Assembly: GCF_932526225.1 (NCBI RefSeq)
Contig: NC_064038.1
Location: 16,603,075 to 16,667,074, forward strand
DNA from: Nematostella vectensis
Lineage: Eukaryota > Cnidaria > Anthozoa > Actiniaria > Edwardsiidae
Reading direction: 5' to 3'
DNA length: 64,000 nucleotides
Numbering within the stretch: the stretch's first letter is position 1; the number at the start of each line of letters is the position of its first letter. Positions 1 through 11,931 of the stretch are shown here, piece by piece. The translations under genes and the position numbers were made by a program. The notes beneath the pieces are model-generated. The model made no database searches. It was given only the letters and a program-made list of their open reading frames with translations, and was not told where the DNA came from.

Positions 1-339
1 ACAAAACTCAAATGGGGGGAGGGGGAGAATGAATTTAAAAAGATATTTCTAACTTTGTTACCTACCTACTTAATCTACTTAATTATTCATTCATTTATTT
101 ATTATTTATTGATGTTTGTTTATAATTGTTCATCTTTGATTTGCTAATTTATACCCAAATATAAATATTTATATATTAAGTTTATTCATCTATAATTTTT
201 TATTTGATCTGTTGTTATTTATTGTTTTTGTAAAAACAAATATGAGTCAAAATAATTGTTAATTATTGCCTTGTAGGAGACTACAGTAAACAACTACAAA
301 TTGCAATTCCATTCTCTGAGTGGAAATTATTTCTTTCTG

Positions 340-830
340 TTGTTGGCATTGCTGTCTAAGATTTTGTGTGAAAAGCTGGTTGAAGCAGATGAGTGCCATA
401 ATTTGGACAGTACAATACTAAGATATTTCAGTTCTCTCTCCTATTTCCTGCATGAGAGACGTGCATTTCATGCGAAAGTCTCTAATAAATCTTAGTGCAA
501 TTGCTATGTGACCTTATGTTAACATTTCAAGACTGGAATTTATTTGCTGACGTGTTACTTGATGTACAAGACGTATCCACAAATAATTATTATTAATTAA
601 AAATGGGAAAAGAGCTTTTCTTTTGTGTTTTTTCTTTTACTTTTAATCAAAATTGGATCTTTTGAGTGTCAGCTGTCTTGTTGGCCCAACTGTTCCGTTG
701 GGTAATTGCCGATGACTGTGAGAGGCCGGTTGGAGCAGAAAATTGTCATAGTATGGATAGTACTAGAAAATTATATTAGTTCTCCTATTTTATGTATGGG
801 AGACGTGTATATGATCTGACTTGTCGTTGA
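340..830. repeat. Two diverged direct-repeat copies
   Basis: A stretch near 345-480 and another near 690-825 share an interrupted similarity: a GCTGTCT start, a GGTTG(A/G)AGCAGA core, then a CATA(A/G)T.TGGA.AGTAC segment and a GAGACGTG end. They are old copies of one unidentified repeat. A 64-codon ORF on the + strand at 301-495 lies over the first copy and has no recognisable domain; I do not call it a gene. Confidence 0.45.
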
Positions 831-1596
831 CATTCGAGATTTGAAATGTTTCCATCATAGGTAGTAACCTTTGTGTCTACCATGGGGCGGACATTGTCCA
901 ACGTATGGTCACGTGGTCGCTGTTAGAGGAGTCATGAGTAACGTGACTTGAATACAATGATTCTGTAGTTGGTTGGTCATGGAATTTAAAGACATAGGAA
1001 GTGATGTATCTTAGTACCATAGACTTCTTGTCAGAAACTTGGACATCCCTTTTGCATTTCAGGTGATTTTCAGTAATAATAAAAACTGTGAAAGCCTGGC
1101 CTATCTAGTCTAGGAGTTTTAAGCTACAGGTGTCAGAAAAGTTAGTAATGCCTGTCACAATTGATATATCAGACGTGTGACGCATATTGGCAGAATAAAA
1201 GCTATCTAATGTCAGTTACGCAATTTCATTTATTATACTATGTCCACTGATATTAGCAAATGATAAAAGGTCATTACTGTCAAAACCCCCCACTCGACTA
1301 CTAGTCGTAAAAATACCTTTATAAATTCGTGTAACGCCGCCTCTCTCAACATAATTCGCTCTTAAAGCTTCTTTGTTAACGCACGCACAGGGGTATGTTT
1401 GTCCTACTTTAACATGGCAGACACTTGATACGTTCAACCATGTATTTAAAATAACATCTAATACATTTTTGCCTAATGATATAAAACTATTTACAGTAAT
1501 GCGTAATATGTATATTATTATTTAATTAACGAAATATACAAAAATTTCAAAAGTTTCAAAAATTCGTTCAAGATCCATTATGTTAAAAAATTCATG
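831..1596. other. Intergenic, no gene recognised
   Basis: AT-rich sequence. The only open frame is a 73-codon minus-strand ORF at 1216-1437, with no domain I recognise and no clear splice context. Nothing else stands out. Confidence 0.4.
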
Positions 1597-1980
1597 TCAT
1601 TGCAATTTTTGCTGATTCATGGAAAAGATATAACTGTAACTAATTAGGTCATTTTTCTTTATAGGTAGATATCTGTAAGTTATTAATTTGAACGATCTAA
1701 TGAGCCTTTGATTTCTTCTTTTTTTCTGTGTTGTTGTAGGTGCCGTTTCTTGTTCTTGGTCTCTTGTTTCCTCCTTTTCCCCATCATTTTCCGCTCCAAC
1801 AGGAGCGTTGTCTGTTTCATCGTCGTGGTCCACTTCACCGGCTCGTCGTTTGTTTTGTTTTGTTAGATTTTGCGCTTGCTGCTGCAATCCTGGGATAATG
1901 TTCATAATATTTGGGTCCGCACCAGCAAGTAATGCTGTTGCCGCACTTGTTCCGGGTGTTGGATTAATATTGGAAATCAA
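1597..1980 (-). CDS. Hypothetical protein or exon, low complexity
   Basis: A 127-codon minus-strand frame. The first half has Ala/Gly/Pro-rich sequence and a Gln run (GLQQQAQNLTKQNKRR). The middle is acidic (Asp/Glu-rich) and is followed by a basic KKRR stretch. The composition looks like a disordered, possibly nuclear, protein segment rather than random AT-rich sequence. I recognise no domain. The last 30 codons run into AT-rich sequence and look non-coding. It could be an exon, or the edge of a transposon protein, since transposon remnants begin 300 bp upstream on the same strand. Confidence 0.3.
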   Translation of the reverse strand: MISNINPTPGTSAATALLAGADPNIMNIIPGLQQQAQNLTKQNKRRAGEVDHDDETDNAPVGAENDGEKEETRDQEQETAPTTTQKKRRNQRLIRSFKLITYRYLPIKKNDLISYSYIFSMNQQKLQ

Positions 1981-2289
1981 TGCAGAAATCCGTAATCGAA
2001 AATGTGTTTGTTTTCATTAAATAATAGCATCGATCGTTCACTAAAAGAAACACGCATCTAAGCAAACCTATCTGTACTTACTCAGCCGTTGATGTTTAGG
2101 ATTCGAAGAGATTTCAATGGATATATTTGCGACTATTTGGGATACAACAAGTTCAATGCGCCCAGCATCGGGAAGGTGACACTTTCTGAGCCTTCGGTTT
2201 GGTCAGCGGCTACCTAATCTGAGCCCGCGAAATATATCATTAGGAGGTCCGAAAATACAGAAAACACGCTGGTATAGTGACAAACCGCA

Positions 2290-3240
2290 CATTATCGACC
2301 CGTACCAATATGCTACTGCACTTTGTTGCACATGGTCATAGAGTTTGCTGTTATCTTCAAAAGTAGCATTGGGAGGGTGGTAAATAATTCCAAGTAGAAT
2401 AACCGAGACTTCCCTTGGGAGGCGGACAGGCCTCAAATGAACCCACATCACTTCTGACAAGGCGCCGGTAAGCTCGAGGTGAGGCAGCCTCTTACATGGG
2501 ATATTGGATCTAACATAGCAAGCCACACCCCCACGAGGAGTTCCACGATCTTTACGGAACAGAGTAAAGTCTTTCATAGCAACAGCTGAGTCAGGAATCT
2601 CAGAACAAAGCCACGTTTCAGTAATACAGGCAATATCCACTCCATTAATTTCCAAGATATATTCCAATTCATCAACTTTGCTTGCAATAGAGCGAACATT
2701 GCTTATCAAGATAGGCGGTATCCTGATATGTTTCTTCGATGCGCTGACTTGATCAGTATCAGTACCATCTGTGTTGATCGAACATGGGTTTCCTGTGGAA
2801 AGATCCACAGGAGGACCACACAGCAATGGCTTGTCCAGGTTACGAAATTTTTTCTTTCTACTTGAGCGGAAAGGTTTTCTAATGCCATGTTCGCCCAGCT
2901 TTTGCCACAGATCCTCGGGCAAGCTCTGTTTCTGCTGTTTCCGCATGGACTTCAGATTAGAACTGGAGTAAACGACATGTCCCAATGTTGAATGTGTGTT
3001 CGATGACCCAACGTGGCGGCCTCGGCAGAATGGTCTAAGAACGAATTGCTGACCGTAGACCAGTAAATAGCTGCCGATATTTGTGGCAAAGTGGAAAAAT
3101 AGCACAACAGGCACATAATGGACAAACGTAGGCCACATAGCGCAGACAAAATGCGCTAATTCACTTGGCAGACACGATTTAACACGGAGCTAGTAACACG
3201 ATGTGGCAGCCATTACGGCGCCGCTGACCGAAGACGAGAA
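2290..3240 (-). pseudogene. CR1/jockey-like LINE: endonuclease N-terminal part, truncated
   Basis: Minus-strand reading frame whose central part is an apurinic endonuclease (APE) domain of a non-LTR retrotransposon. NVRSIASKVDEL, ITETWL and a GGVACYV stretch are visible in the usual order, followed by LLGIIYHPP. In the family this domain nicks target DNA and precedes the reverse transcriptase. The part before it (about 100 residues, basic, KKQ-rich) fits the ORF2 N-terminus of such LINEs. The frame leaves the family at about 2290-2300, before the last endonuclease motifs, and no reverse transcriptase follows, so this is a fragment. It lies directly downstream, in minus-strand sense, of the DIRS remnant. 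Confidence 0.75.
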
Positions 3241-3252
3241 TCGAACCGTGTA

Positions 3253-4081
3253 TCAAAGGAAAGAACCTGAAAATATATACAATGCTTCTTCAATGGAAGC
3301 ATTAACGTAACTGTGCTTAGACTTAGCTGATTTCCAACCTGCATTTATATCAAGAGAATCACCTGAAACACCAGCAGCATAGGACGTATTAGTCCCACCT
3401 TTTTTAAGACTATGCGTACCAAATGCGCTAGTATCTTCAACAAACATACTAATAGTATTTTCTCACACGAGAATACCTAATAGAATGCTGAAGAGCAGAG
3501 CCATTAGAAGAAAGCCTACAAACTATAGGTTGATCAGAAACATTAGGTAGTTTCAACAGAAGTTTCTCCACGATAGAAACTGGACAAATAATCTTACTCG
3601 ATCTAGCAAAATAGAAATCATGACCATGTGAACGCTGGTCGTTTTTACGCTTCGGACATACAATTGACCCATGGTCATGAAAAACAGATACATGACTTCT
3701 ATTAATATGAATTATTTCATCAGACCGCACGAGGCCTGCAAAAGCTATAATAAATATAAAACATGTTCTTAAATCCGAAAGAGAAGCACCGGGAGTATTG
3801 AATCTCTTCGCTACCTTCGATACTATTTCCAAGTCTAAAGACTGTTTGCCTTTTACCAAAGATAGGTTTGGAAGCTTCTAAAAACTGTTTTACCAAACTA
3901 GAATCTGTAGGGGAGGAGACCCCCGCCAAATCATGTGCCCATTTCGTGCCATAAACGGCTGCCTCGATTGGCGCAGGGGATTTGCATGTTCAGCTTTCTC
4001 TCTAAGATATAGAAAAAAAATTAAAATGGTGGAACGGGAAACCGGTTGGAACCAAGATTTTGTATTTCCCATTTTTTCCAA
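3253..4081 (-). pseudogene. DIRS tyrosine recombinase, broken
   Basis: Minus-strand remnant of a tyrosine recombinase/phage-integrase fold protein. The N-terminal SAM-like part lies near 3860-4160 in broken frames. The catalytic domain at 3449-3859 includes FAGLVRSDEI with the first catalytic arginine. The C-terminal block at 3253-3447 reads THSLKKGG then HSYV, the second-arginine box and the nucleophile tyrosine. The canonical HxxR is HSLK here, an Arg-to-Lys change. At least two frameshifts split the domain. The family resolves circular cDNA into the genome; this copy is inactive. Confidence 0.7.
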
Positions 4082-4272
4082 CTAAGCCAGGCATTCTTAT
4101 ACTTCACATTAGTTTATGCAGCTCTACATCTTAGAATATAAGAAGGCAGAGATTCCGCCTAACCCACTTCTTCAATTTGTTACTCTTGAGATCTAGTTTG
4201 CCCTACCAAACTTCGGCTTGAAAAACATCTGAAAAGAGAAAAAAAAAAGAAAAAAAAAATACAGAACAAGAT

Positions 4273-5575
4273 TTAGGCACCAGAAAAATCCAACTTCAGT
4301 GCCAACATACTGAACTTCGGAGTGCATGAGAAAGCAGATTTCTTATTAGAATAAATCATGGCAGACCCCCTACCGGGAATGAATGTGTCAAACAACTTCA
4401 GTAGATACCAATGATCTTTAACGAAATCCACAAAAGGCCGTTCCTGTGAACACAATAAAGGCCAAAATGGGGCGGACTTCCATTCTGGCACGATTAAAGT
4501 ACCCTTAGCATTGCAGAACTGCATATGAAACAAAACCGCGCTAATTAAACAAGTAGGTGGACATATGTAATTGTTACACTTGTTTCCCCAATCTTGGGTG
4601 AAACAATCTACTGCTTCTGTACCAGGACACCAGAATTTTGAATTGAAACGGGGCAGATGAGAATTATAATGACAAGCCATTCTATCCACGTCAAATGGCC
4701 CCGATATATTAGAAACCAGCTTAAATAGCTTCGGATTTATCATCCAATCATCTGGGTCAACAATACGACTTGAATAGTCGGCAAACTGATTCTCAGCTCT
4801 TGGTACCCATTGAGCCTGAAAGGAAACGCGGTAAGTCATACAAAAATCAAAAATACTGAGAGCAATATGCTGCAGATGTGGTACATGACTACCGCAACAA
4901 CGCTCTTAAAGCTTTTGAGGGCTAACAATATAGCCAACAACTCCCTTGAAGAAGAGCTCTCTCTCTTTTGAGTTTCATCCCACATCCCTGAGCAAACACT
5001 CTGATCGCCATTAAAAGCTATATGCGCACCGCATCGCAGGGTAAAACTGCGCTGTATGACAAAGGTCTATTAATAGGATAGCCGTTAAATGCTTCGACAT
5101 GATACCACCAGAATTTTAGCTCATGCAAAACTCCTTCTGGTGCAAAAAGCACATCATTCCATGAATTTCTTGTCTCAACAAAAAAAATACATCTGTCGTG
5201 TAAACAACCTGGCCCTATAGCAACCGAGAGGGACATCACAAACCCCGCTAAACTAGCCATACCCCTAACACTAAGGTTAGGAAACTCGTCAATGAGTGCT
5301 GTCAATTTAGACTTCAATTTAGAAATTTTCTTATCGGGAACAACAAAATTCATTCTTATTGTATGTATAACAATACCCGGCTCCCAGTCCGATTTTTTAA
5401 CACTAAATTTTCATCCAGAATTGTGGAGGTCTGACTTAACAAGAGAGCTTGCAGATTTAGCATCTGACAGTGATCTGCAACCAAAAATTCCATCACCAAT
5501 ATACAGAATGGCAAAAATACCAAAACTTCTGCAACGAGCAAGAAGTGGCTTAAACATCTTAGTAAATAAATAACA
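4273..5575 (-). pseudogene. DIRS reverse transcriptase C-part and RNase H
   Basis: Three minus-strand blocks: 5411-5575 (end of the RT palm), 5018-5353 (RT connection and start of RNase H) and 4273-4839 (C-terminal region with WVPRAENQFADYSSR, typical of DIRS RNase H ends, then a Trp/Cys-rich tail). The RT catalytic YxDD box reads YIGDG, so one of the two catalytic aspartates is a glycine. The blocks sit in different frames or are separated by stops. It would have copied element RNA into DNA; in this state it cannot. Confidence 0.7.
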
Positions 5576-5579
5576 GGCG

Positions 5580-6147
5580 GTCTCGAGGCCCCCGGCCTCC
5601 TGCGGCACAGGTGCTGCTTGCAACACAACGCGCGTGTGTTTGTGGTATTGCCCTGGCGCGGCCCCCATCCGGCGGAAACCCAGGGCAGTCCATCTCCGCC
5701 CCGCCACATCTGCAACCTTTTGTCCCGCCTGCGCCTAGAGCTTCTTCAACGTCTCTAGCTGTCTCCTGCGACCTCTCCGCGTATCGCTTGTGTGCGCCTG
5801 CCAGTTCGGCCAATTTTGCCAGCTCTTCGGCACGGCATCGCTGTTGCTCTTCGTGGTGTCGCTGCTCTGCTTCGAGTCTAGCCCAAGCGCGATGCTTCCA
5901 CGCCTCGGCGTTTGCCGCGTCCCGCATCTCCAAGAGACGCCTTTCGCGGTTCCTGGTCGAAAGCGTGGATATGGTGCGTCCCTCTGCGATTTTGGGCACC
6001 TCGTGCAGGTGGAAGGCGGAGACATCCTTGCCCACTGCGTGGCACTTGGTCGTTCTCCATACCCACGAGACCGTGGCCGAAGGTGGCAAGAGTGTCTCTT
6101 TTCGGGGCCATCCAAATGCAGCTGGGTGGGCCGCTTGCTGGCGGCCC
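5580..6147 (-). pseudogene. GC-rich unrecognised gene, C-terminal part (split by LINE)
   Basis: GC-rich block in an AT-rich region. On the minus strand the best frame encodes a hydrophilic segment with WVWRTTKCHAVGKDV, then a long Glu/Arg/Ala-rich coiled-coil stretch (about 5760-5960; EMRDAANAEAWKHRAW and further). The first 20-30 codons need a different frame, so there is a frameshift near 6090. It is the continuation of the GC-rich gene at 13535-14893, separated from it by an inserted LINE: both pieces have the same composition and strand and lie on the two sides of the LINE. Function unknown. The downstream end is cut by the DIRS remnant at about 5576. Confidence 0.5.
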
Positions 6148-6344
6148 GTAATAATAATAATAATAATAATAACTTTATTTACAGAGGGTGGCACTTAATA
6201 GTGTAATACACTAGTAAACTTGTGGCCCTCAAAACTCATACATACAATTAATACAATATAAAATATATATATATATATATATATAAAATCTCTATTTACA
6301 ATACAAATTATAAAAATACTATTCCCACCCAGACCAAAAGGAGG

Positions 6345-6387
<43 letters not shown>

Positions 6388-6578
6388 TTAAATAAAGAAA
6401 ATAAAATATGAGTTAATTCGAAATATTAAAATGATTTAAAAGTAATTGTTCATTAAGATATTTATGACGGAGAGCGTTCTTAAAAGAGCTTATATTAGGC
6501 AGTTTCTTTATGCTGGCTTCTAAATTGTTCCATTTACGGATGGCATTTACTGTAAACGTTTTCCCACCTTCGGTTTTT

Positions 6579-7974
6579 CTAGTATACTTTGGAGTTCAGT
6601 CCTGAGAAACGAGTATTTCTATTATGAAGTGTATTGTTCAGCTTAAGAGTTTCAATTAGATATTCGGGCACCATCAGTTGTAGCCTTTTAAAGAGAATAG
6701 AACACATTGAGATGTGATTGTCCAGATAGAAAGGCAGCCATTGAAGTCTATTAAACAACGGTACTGAGGGTGCTCTGGGTTCAGCGTTGAGTATTAGACG
6801 TGCAGCTCTTTTTTGTAGAGTTAGAAATCTTGACAAACAATCCTTAGTTGATGCTGTTTGCCAAACAGTCCCAGCATAGCTAAACAAAGATTTGATCATG
6901 GCATTATAGAAATTTGTTCTTTGTTTGAGGGGTAGACAACCTTTGATCTTATTTAGTACGCCGATTCTTCCTGCAATTTTCTTGTATGTCCTTTCAGCGT
7001 GATCCGAAAAGGTCAATTTACTGTCCACATCCAGTCCAAGGAGTCTTACTGATTCCACTGATTCAAGGGTGTTTCCATTAGATGTCGAAATGGATAATTT
7101 ACTGTGTGGTGCTTTCTCTCCAAGGCGTTTACCAGTCACAAGTAGTGATTTTGACTTCGTCTCATTTATTGGAAGTTTGTTGCAATTGGTCCATACTTCC
7201 ACATCCCTCATCACTGAATTAAGAGTGTTCTCTAAATTGGAAGTATTATTGACATCGGTTGAAAACGAGATAGTAGTATCATCCGCATAAAGATCTATCT
7301 TCACTTTAGGTGAACTAATATGAAAAGGAAGATCGTTGATGAATAAAACAAAAAGCAAAGGGCCAAGAATGCTTCCTTGAGGAACTCCATGTTGTATAAC
7401 AGAAAGATCTGAGTCCACGCCGTCAATAGAAACAAATTGTCGCCTTCCCCGTAGATAGGATTCAAACCATGACGTAGTGTTCTTGTCTAAACCATAGGCT
7501 TTCAGCTTTGACATCAAGATAATATGGTCAACCATGTCAAAAGCCTTTCGATAATCAATAAGGAGCATACCACTTACACAGTTCTTATCCAATTGAAAGA
7601 GGAGATTATCTACTACTTTAATTAATGCTGTCTCAGTTCCATGATGCCTGCGGAACCCAGATTGACTTGCATATAATAATTTGTTTTCGACAAGATAATC
7701 ATAAAAATGATTGTGAACATGTCTCTCAAGAAGCTTAGACAGGATGGGCAAGACGGATATAGGGCGGTAGTTATTCTTGTCCATATGATCACCAGATTTA
7801 TATAAAGGGGTAACTTTGGCCGTTTTCCATCGTTTTGGAAACTCGGAACTTTCGATAGAGTAGTTCATCAGCTTTGAAATTGAGGGTGCAATAATAGGTG
7901 CCGCCAGCTTAAGAATCTTTGCACTGAATTTATCGATACCCATAGCTTTCCTTAAGTTCAAAGTTTGAAGACAA
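6579..7974 (-). pseudogene. CR1-like LINE reverse transcriptase
   Basis: Uninterrupted 460-codon frame giving nearly the whole RT: a KAMGIDKFSAKILK start, NNYRPISVLP, QSGFRRHHGTETAL, the first Asp in LIDYRKAFDMVDH, GVPQGSILGPLLF, and the catalytic YADDTT. A thumb and C-terminal region end near NTRFSGLNSKVY. The catalytic residues are all present. It polymerises cDNA at a nicked target in the family. The gene is dead as a unit because the upstream part is displaced 5 kb by the foldback insertion and the endonuclease is lost; the LINE frame would be continuous across the empty TTAA site. Confidence 0.85.
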
Positions 7975-7978
7975 TTAA
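7975..7978. repeat. TTAA target-site duplication, left
   Basis: Left TTAA flanking the foldback element. It pairs with 13044-13047. Confidence 0.8.
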
Positions 7979-10235
7979 GTGCACCAGTCCCTTAGATTCA
8001 ACTGAGGAGGTCCAAATAAGAAATTTCGAAATCGCTCAAAATTGGTTTAAAGTTAGCCCCTGGTTCTCTTATCATGGTTAAAAAGTTTGAGTTACATACA
8101 ATAAATATTTTTCGAGAAATTCCGAATTTACGATTTTGCCTATAAAATCGCCGATTTGGGGGCATTTTTCACCTTTCGTACAAAATCGCAAAATATTATT
8201 TAAATATACGCGGAATTAAAAATATCGATACAGATCCTTAGAAATGAGTTGATAAGGTATAAATCGAGTGGTTTCTTTACTTTTTCCGGCAAAAAAAGTA
8301 TATTTTATTGCTGTCTAAACATGTCCATAAAAAATGTCGACTTGAATAATAGCTTAAATTAGGGGCTTATAAAACCGATGGTACATGAATTTTCGCAGAA
8401 ATTTTGCATTTTGAGCAAACATTGGTGTGATTTCTTTCGATTCAGCAAATAAAAAATTGGGGGAATCAAATTCCCGAATTATAATGAAGCCGAACGCAAC
8501 CCCATGTCGAGCTCAAATAACACGCGATTTTCTTGACAGCCGTCTTTATTAGATACACATACCTGTTTGTACAGGAGAAAAATCTCAGAAAATAAACTCT
8601 ACCCTTGCTGTATACTTATCTCAGATGCAGTATAATTGTCTTGGTTCATCCTTGGTTACTGGAAGTCAATAAAGAGATTACAATGAAAAATATTTGCTAT
8701 TTTGTACAGACTTCAGTTCAGAACGCCTGCCGGAATGGCAAACTTTGAAGGATTTGTTTGGGTTTTAAAGTTTCTTTACGCTCAATTGAAGTAAAAGGTA
8801 TTCTAGCACGTCAGTTCTTACCTTCTGCCAAGAGGTTTCTAGGGAAAAAACCGATTTGTAAGATTAATTTCAATGCAAAGGTCAAGTACTACAACACGAG
8901 TCTGGTTTCAGATGACAACAACTGATCAGCGGTCTGCCAGATGAAAATGCGTGACTTTCCACAGGTATCCTAATCCCGATAAGAACATACCGTTTTGAGT
9001 CCTAGTCTTTCTTCATTAGAAAATCATATTTAAAAAAAGGCGATATCATGTCTTGTTTGTCTATTTTCAAAAACATCTGATTATGTGAAGAAACCGTTTA
9101 GCTACTTAGTAATCCACACCACCCTATTTACCATCTTCCATAAGTCACCCCTTACTCAATTACTATTTTTACCTTTTGTTAGTTAATCATCAATGAACTT
9201 TGTACATATACTAGCTGTAACATGCCATTGTAACTCATTTATAACCTGAAGCTGAAGAAGGCAGGTATTGGCCAGCCGAAATATCGTTCTAAAAAACATA
9301 AATCTGCGTTGTTGTCGACTTTTTTTTTTAAAGGTTTTACCTTTTGCGTGGGAGTCCCTAGGGTAAATGTGCCGTTGTTGCTGGTCGCCGGTGGGACGGA
9401 GTTTCTTTTTTATTACGGACTTGCTCCAGGTGACTGAAGTAGTTTGAAAAATCGGTAGCTGGAAAATCGGCGACTACCGTGAGAATAGTGACTTTAAATG
9501 GGCTGCTTCGCTACTTTGTAGCAAGAGAAAACAAATATCACTCTGTCCAACCACTGATGAGCTGTCAGTTAACTCAATGTAAACTGTTGATTGCCGTTAG
9601 AACAGTAACCCTCTATGGGCTACTTCCCTTCTGCACAAGCACAATCGTAGATTGCCGTGAGAACATTAACTCGTTATTGGCTACTTTGCTTGATATAACA
9701 AGAACAACAACTGTGCAATGCCAACAAGACTGCCTGGAAAAGGGTTACAAAATCAGTTGGAGCTTGCGACAGATTGAATGAACATGTCTATGATTCCGAT
9801 ACAGACGACGATCTACTCCCCGTGTTTGAGGGGTAAAATAATACTTTCGCTAAACGAAAGATATAATGCTGATTGACATTGTTTTAATGCGAGGGATGTT
9901 TTAGCCTGTGAGCTAGTCTGTACTTTTGCGCAAAGTCCGTAATGAAAAATCAATCTCCGTCGCATATCCCCCCCCCCCCCCACATACACACTCACAAACA
10001 CACAAACATCGGAACACACATAAACTAATATAAGGAAAGCAGGGGTGCACGATAAATAAGTCGAGTCTACAAAACGGGAAGTTGAGTTGAAATAGGGACT
10101 CCCCAAAATATGCCCGGGGGGGGGGGGGGGGGGGGGGGGAGGGGGGATGCAGGGTGTGCGCCCACAGCGGCCGAGGGTCCACTTTCGGTTCCCAATTGAC
10201 GTGCTATTTGTAGACAAAACTATAAAGCATAAGCT
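7979..10235 (+). repeat. Left arm of foldback element
   Basis: 2,257-bp arm, inverted copy of 10558-13043. Contains C and G homopolymer tracts near 9968-9982 and 10118-10140, a run of degenerate GATTGCCGT-G-AGAACA motifs at 9470-9700, and a Penelope-like motif near 9240-9300. It lacks the roughly 209 bp present in the right arm at 11723-11931. Confidence 0.85.
9479..9781 (+). other. 100-codon ORF in left foldback arm (uncertain coding)
   Basis: Open frame starting MRIVTLNGLLRYFVAR and ending SLRQIE. An identical protein is predicted from the other arm. It overlaps an internal degenerate repeat (three ...VTL.GLL... units), so the open frame may simply follow from the repeat. No domain recognised. 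Confidence 0.25.
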
Positions 10236-10557
10236 AAAAACTTTAAACTGAGTTTGAACTTCTTCTTGCTAGAGCTGGTAAGTGAATCATGATTTAACGA
10301 CCGGAGTATTTGTTAAGCGCGCGCGTAGGTGACTCTTGAAACGCAAATGTAATCACAGGTAGCCCAGGCAATGGTTGCTTGTTCGTAGCTCGGAATTCGG
10401 CTGGTTTGAGAGGGGACGAGTAAGGCGACGACGAGTGAAATGAGTTCTCTAATAGAAATCTGACTACCCCCGAAAGAACAAAGAGGGATTTTTTATGCCT
10501 TTGCAGTATCTTCACGGGACTTTTATTGTCGGATTTGGCTACATACCAGGGTTATCT
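10236..10557. other. Foldback spacer (loop)
   Basis: 322 bp of single-copy sequence between the arms. No ORF worth calling and no recognised motif apart from a short GCGCGCGC run near 10318. Confidence 0.6.
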
Positions 10558-11023
10558 AGCTTATGCTTTATAGTTTTGTCTACAAATAGCAGGTCAATTG
10601 GGAACCGAAAGTGGACCCTCGGCCGCTGTGGGCGCACACCCTGCATCCCCCCTCCCCCCCCCCCCCCCACCCCCCCTGGGCATATTTTGGGGAGTCCCTA
10701 TTTCCCCTATTTCAACTCAACTTCCCGTTTCGTAGACTCGACTTATTTATCGTGCACCTCTGCTTTCCTTATATTAGTTTATGTGTGTTCCGATGTTTGT
10801 GTGTGTGTGTGTGTATGTGGGGGGGGGGGGGGGGGGGATATGCGACGGAGATTGATTTTTCATTACGGACTTTGCGCAAAAGTACAGACTAGCTCACAGG
10901 CTAAAACATCCCTCGCATTAAAACAATGTCAATCAGCATTATATCTTTCGTTTAGCGAAAGTATTATTTTACCCCTCAAACACGGGGAGTAGATCGTCGT
11001 CTGTATCGGAATCATAGACATGT

Positions 11024-11326
11024 TCATTCAATCTGTCGCAAGCTCCAACTGATTTTGTAACCCTTTTCCAGGCAGTCTTGTTGGCATTGCACAGTTGTTG
11101 TTCTTGTTATATCAAGCAAAGTAGCCAATAACGAGTTAATGTTCTCACGGCAATCTACGATTGTGCTTGTGCAGAAGGGAAGTAGCCCATAGAGGGTTAC
11201 TGTTCTAACGGCAATCAACAGTTTACATTGAGTTAACTGACAGCTCATCAGTGGTTGGACAGAGTGATATTTGTTTTCTCTTGCTACAAAGTAGCGAAGC
11301 AGCCCATTTAAAGTCACTATTCTCAC
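11024..11326 (-). other. 100-codon ORF in right foldback arm (uncertain coding)
   Basis: Mirror copy of the left-arm ORF with the same translation. Identity of the two may reflect arm conversion rather than selection. Confidence 0.25.
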
Positions 11327-11722
11327 GGTAGTCGCCGATTTTCCAGCTACCGATTTTTCAAACTACTTCAGTCACCTGGAGCAAGTCCGTAATAAAAAAG
11401 AAACTCCGTCCCACCGGCGACCAGCAACAACTGCACATTTACCCTAGGGACTCCCACGCAAAAGGTAAAACCTTTAAAAGAAAAAGTCGACAACAACGCA
11501 GATTTATGTTTTTTAGAACGATATTTCGGCTGGCCAATACCTGCCTTCTTCAGCTTGAGGTTAGAAATGAGTTACAATGGCATGTTACAGCTAGTATATG
11601 TACAAAGTTCATTGATGATTAACTAACAAAAGGTAAAAATAGTAATTGAGTAAGGGGTGACTTATGGAAGATGGTAAATAGGGTGGTGTGGATTACTAAG
11701 TAGCTAAACGGTTTCTTCACAT

Positions 11723-11931
11723 ATGTTTGTGTATTAAAAAAAAAATAAAATAAAAATAACCCGGTCCGCCGAGGTCTGGTCCGCGTAGGTCCTGTCTTCA
11801 TTTTACAAAGACCCGCTCCCATTATTGATAAAAATTTCTGCAGTAATCAAGCAGTGCTCATGCGCACACAACTAATATTCAGATAAACGTAACGTATACA
11901 ATTTTTACTCTTACGCCTAAGTTCTTTACCA
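11723..11931. other. Block unique to right foldback arm
   Basis: About 209 bp between TTCACAT and the ATC...AGATG junction, with no counterpart in the left arm. It starts with an A-rich run and includes a GGTCCGCCGAGGTCTGGTCC segment. It may be a small insertion or the ancestral state deleted from the left arm. No terminal repeats seen. Confidence 0.55.

Larger units (their letters stand above)
3250..5576 (-). mobile_element. DIRS-like tyrosine-recombinase retrotransposon, decayed
   Basis: On the minus strand the order is the reverse-transcriptase end, RNase H region and tyrosine recombinase (YR), the layout of DIRS-group elements, which integrate with a YR instead of a DDE integrase. The 5' part (gag and most of the RT) is missing: homology begins abruptly at about 5575, where GC-rich unrelated sequence adjoins. 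Several frame breaks separate the blocks. No split or inverted terminal repeats could be recognised. Confidence 0.75.

Noticed and set aside
5611-6206. Plus-strand ORFs over the GC-rich C-terminal block
   Set aside because: GC-rich sequence opens several frames; only the minus strand agrees with the upstream half of the gene and its coiled coil.
9813-10992. Poly-Pro ORFs in the foldback arms
   Set aside because: Open only because of G/C homopolymer tracts; mirrored in both arms with different frames.
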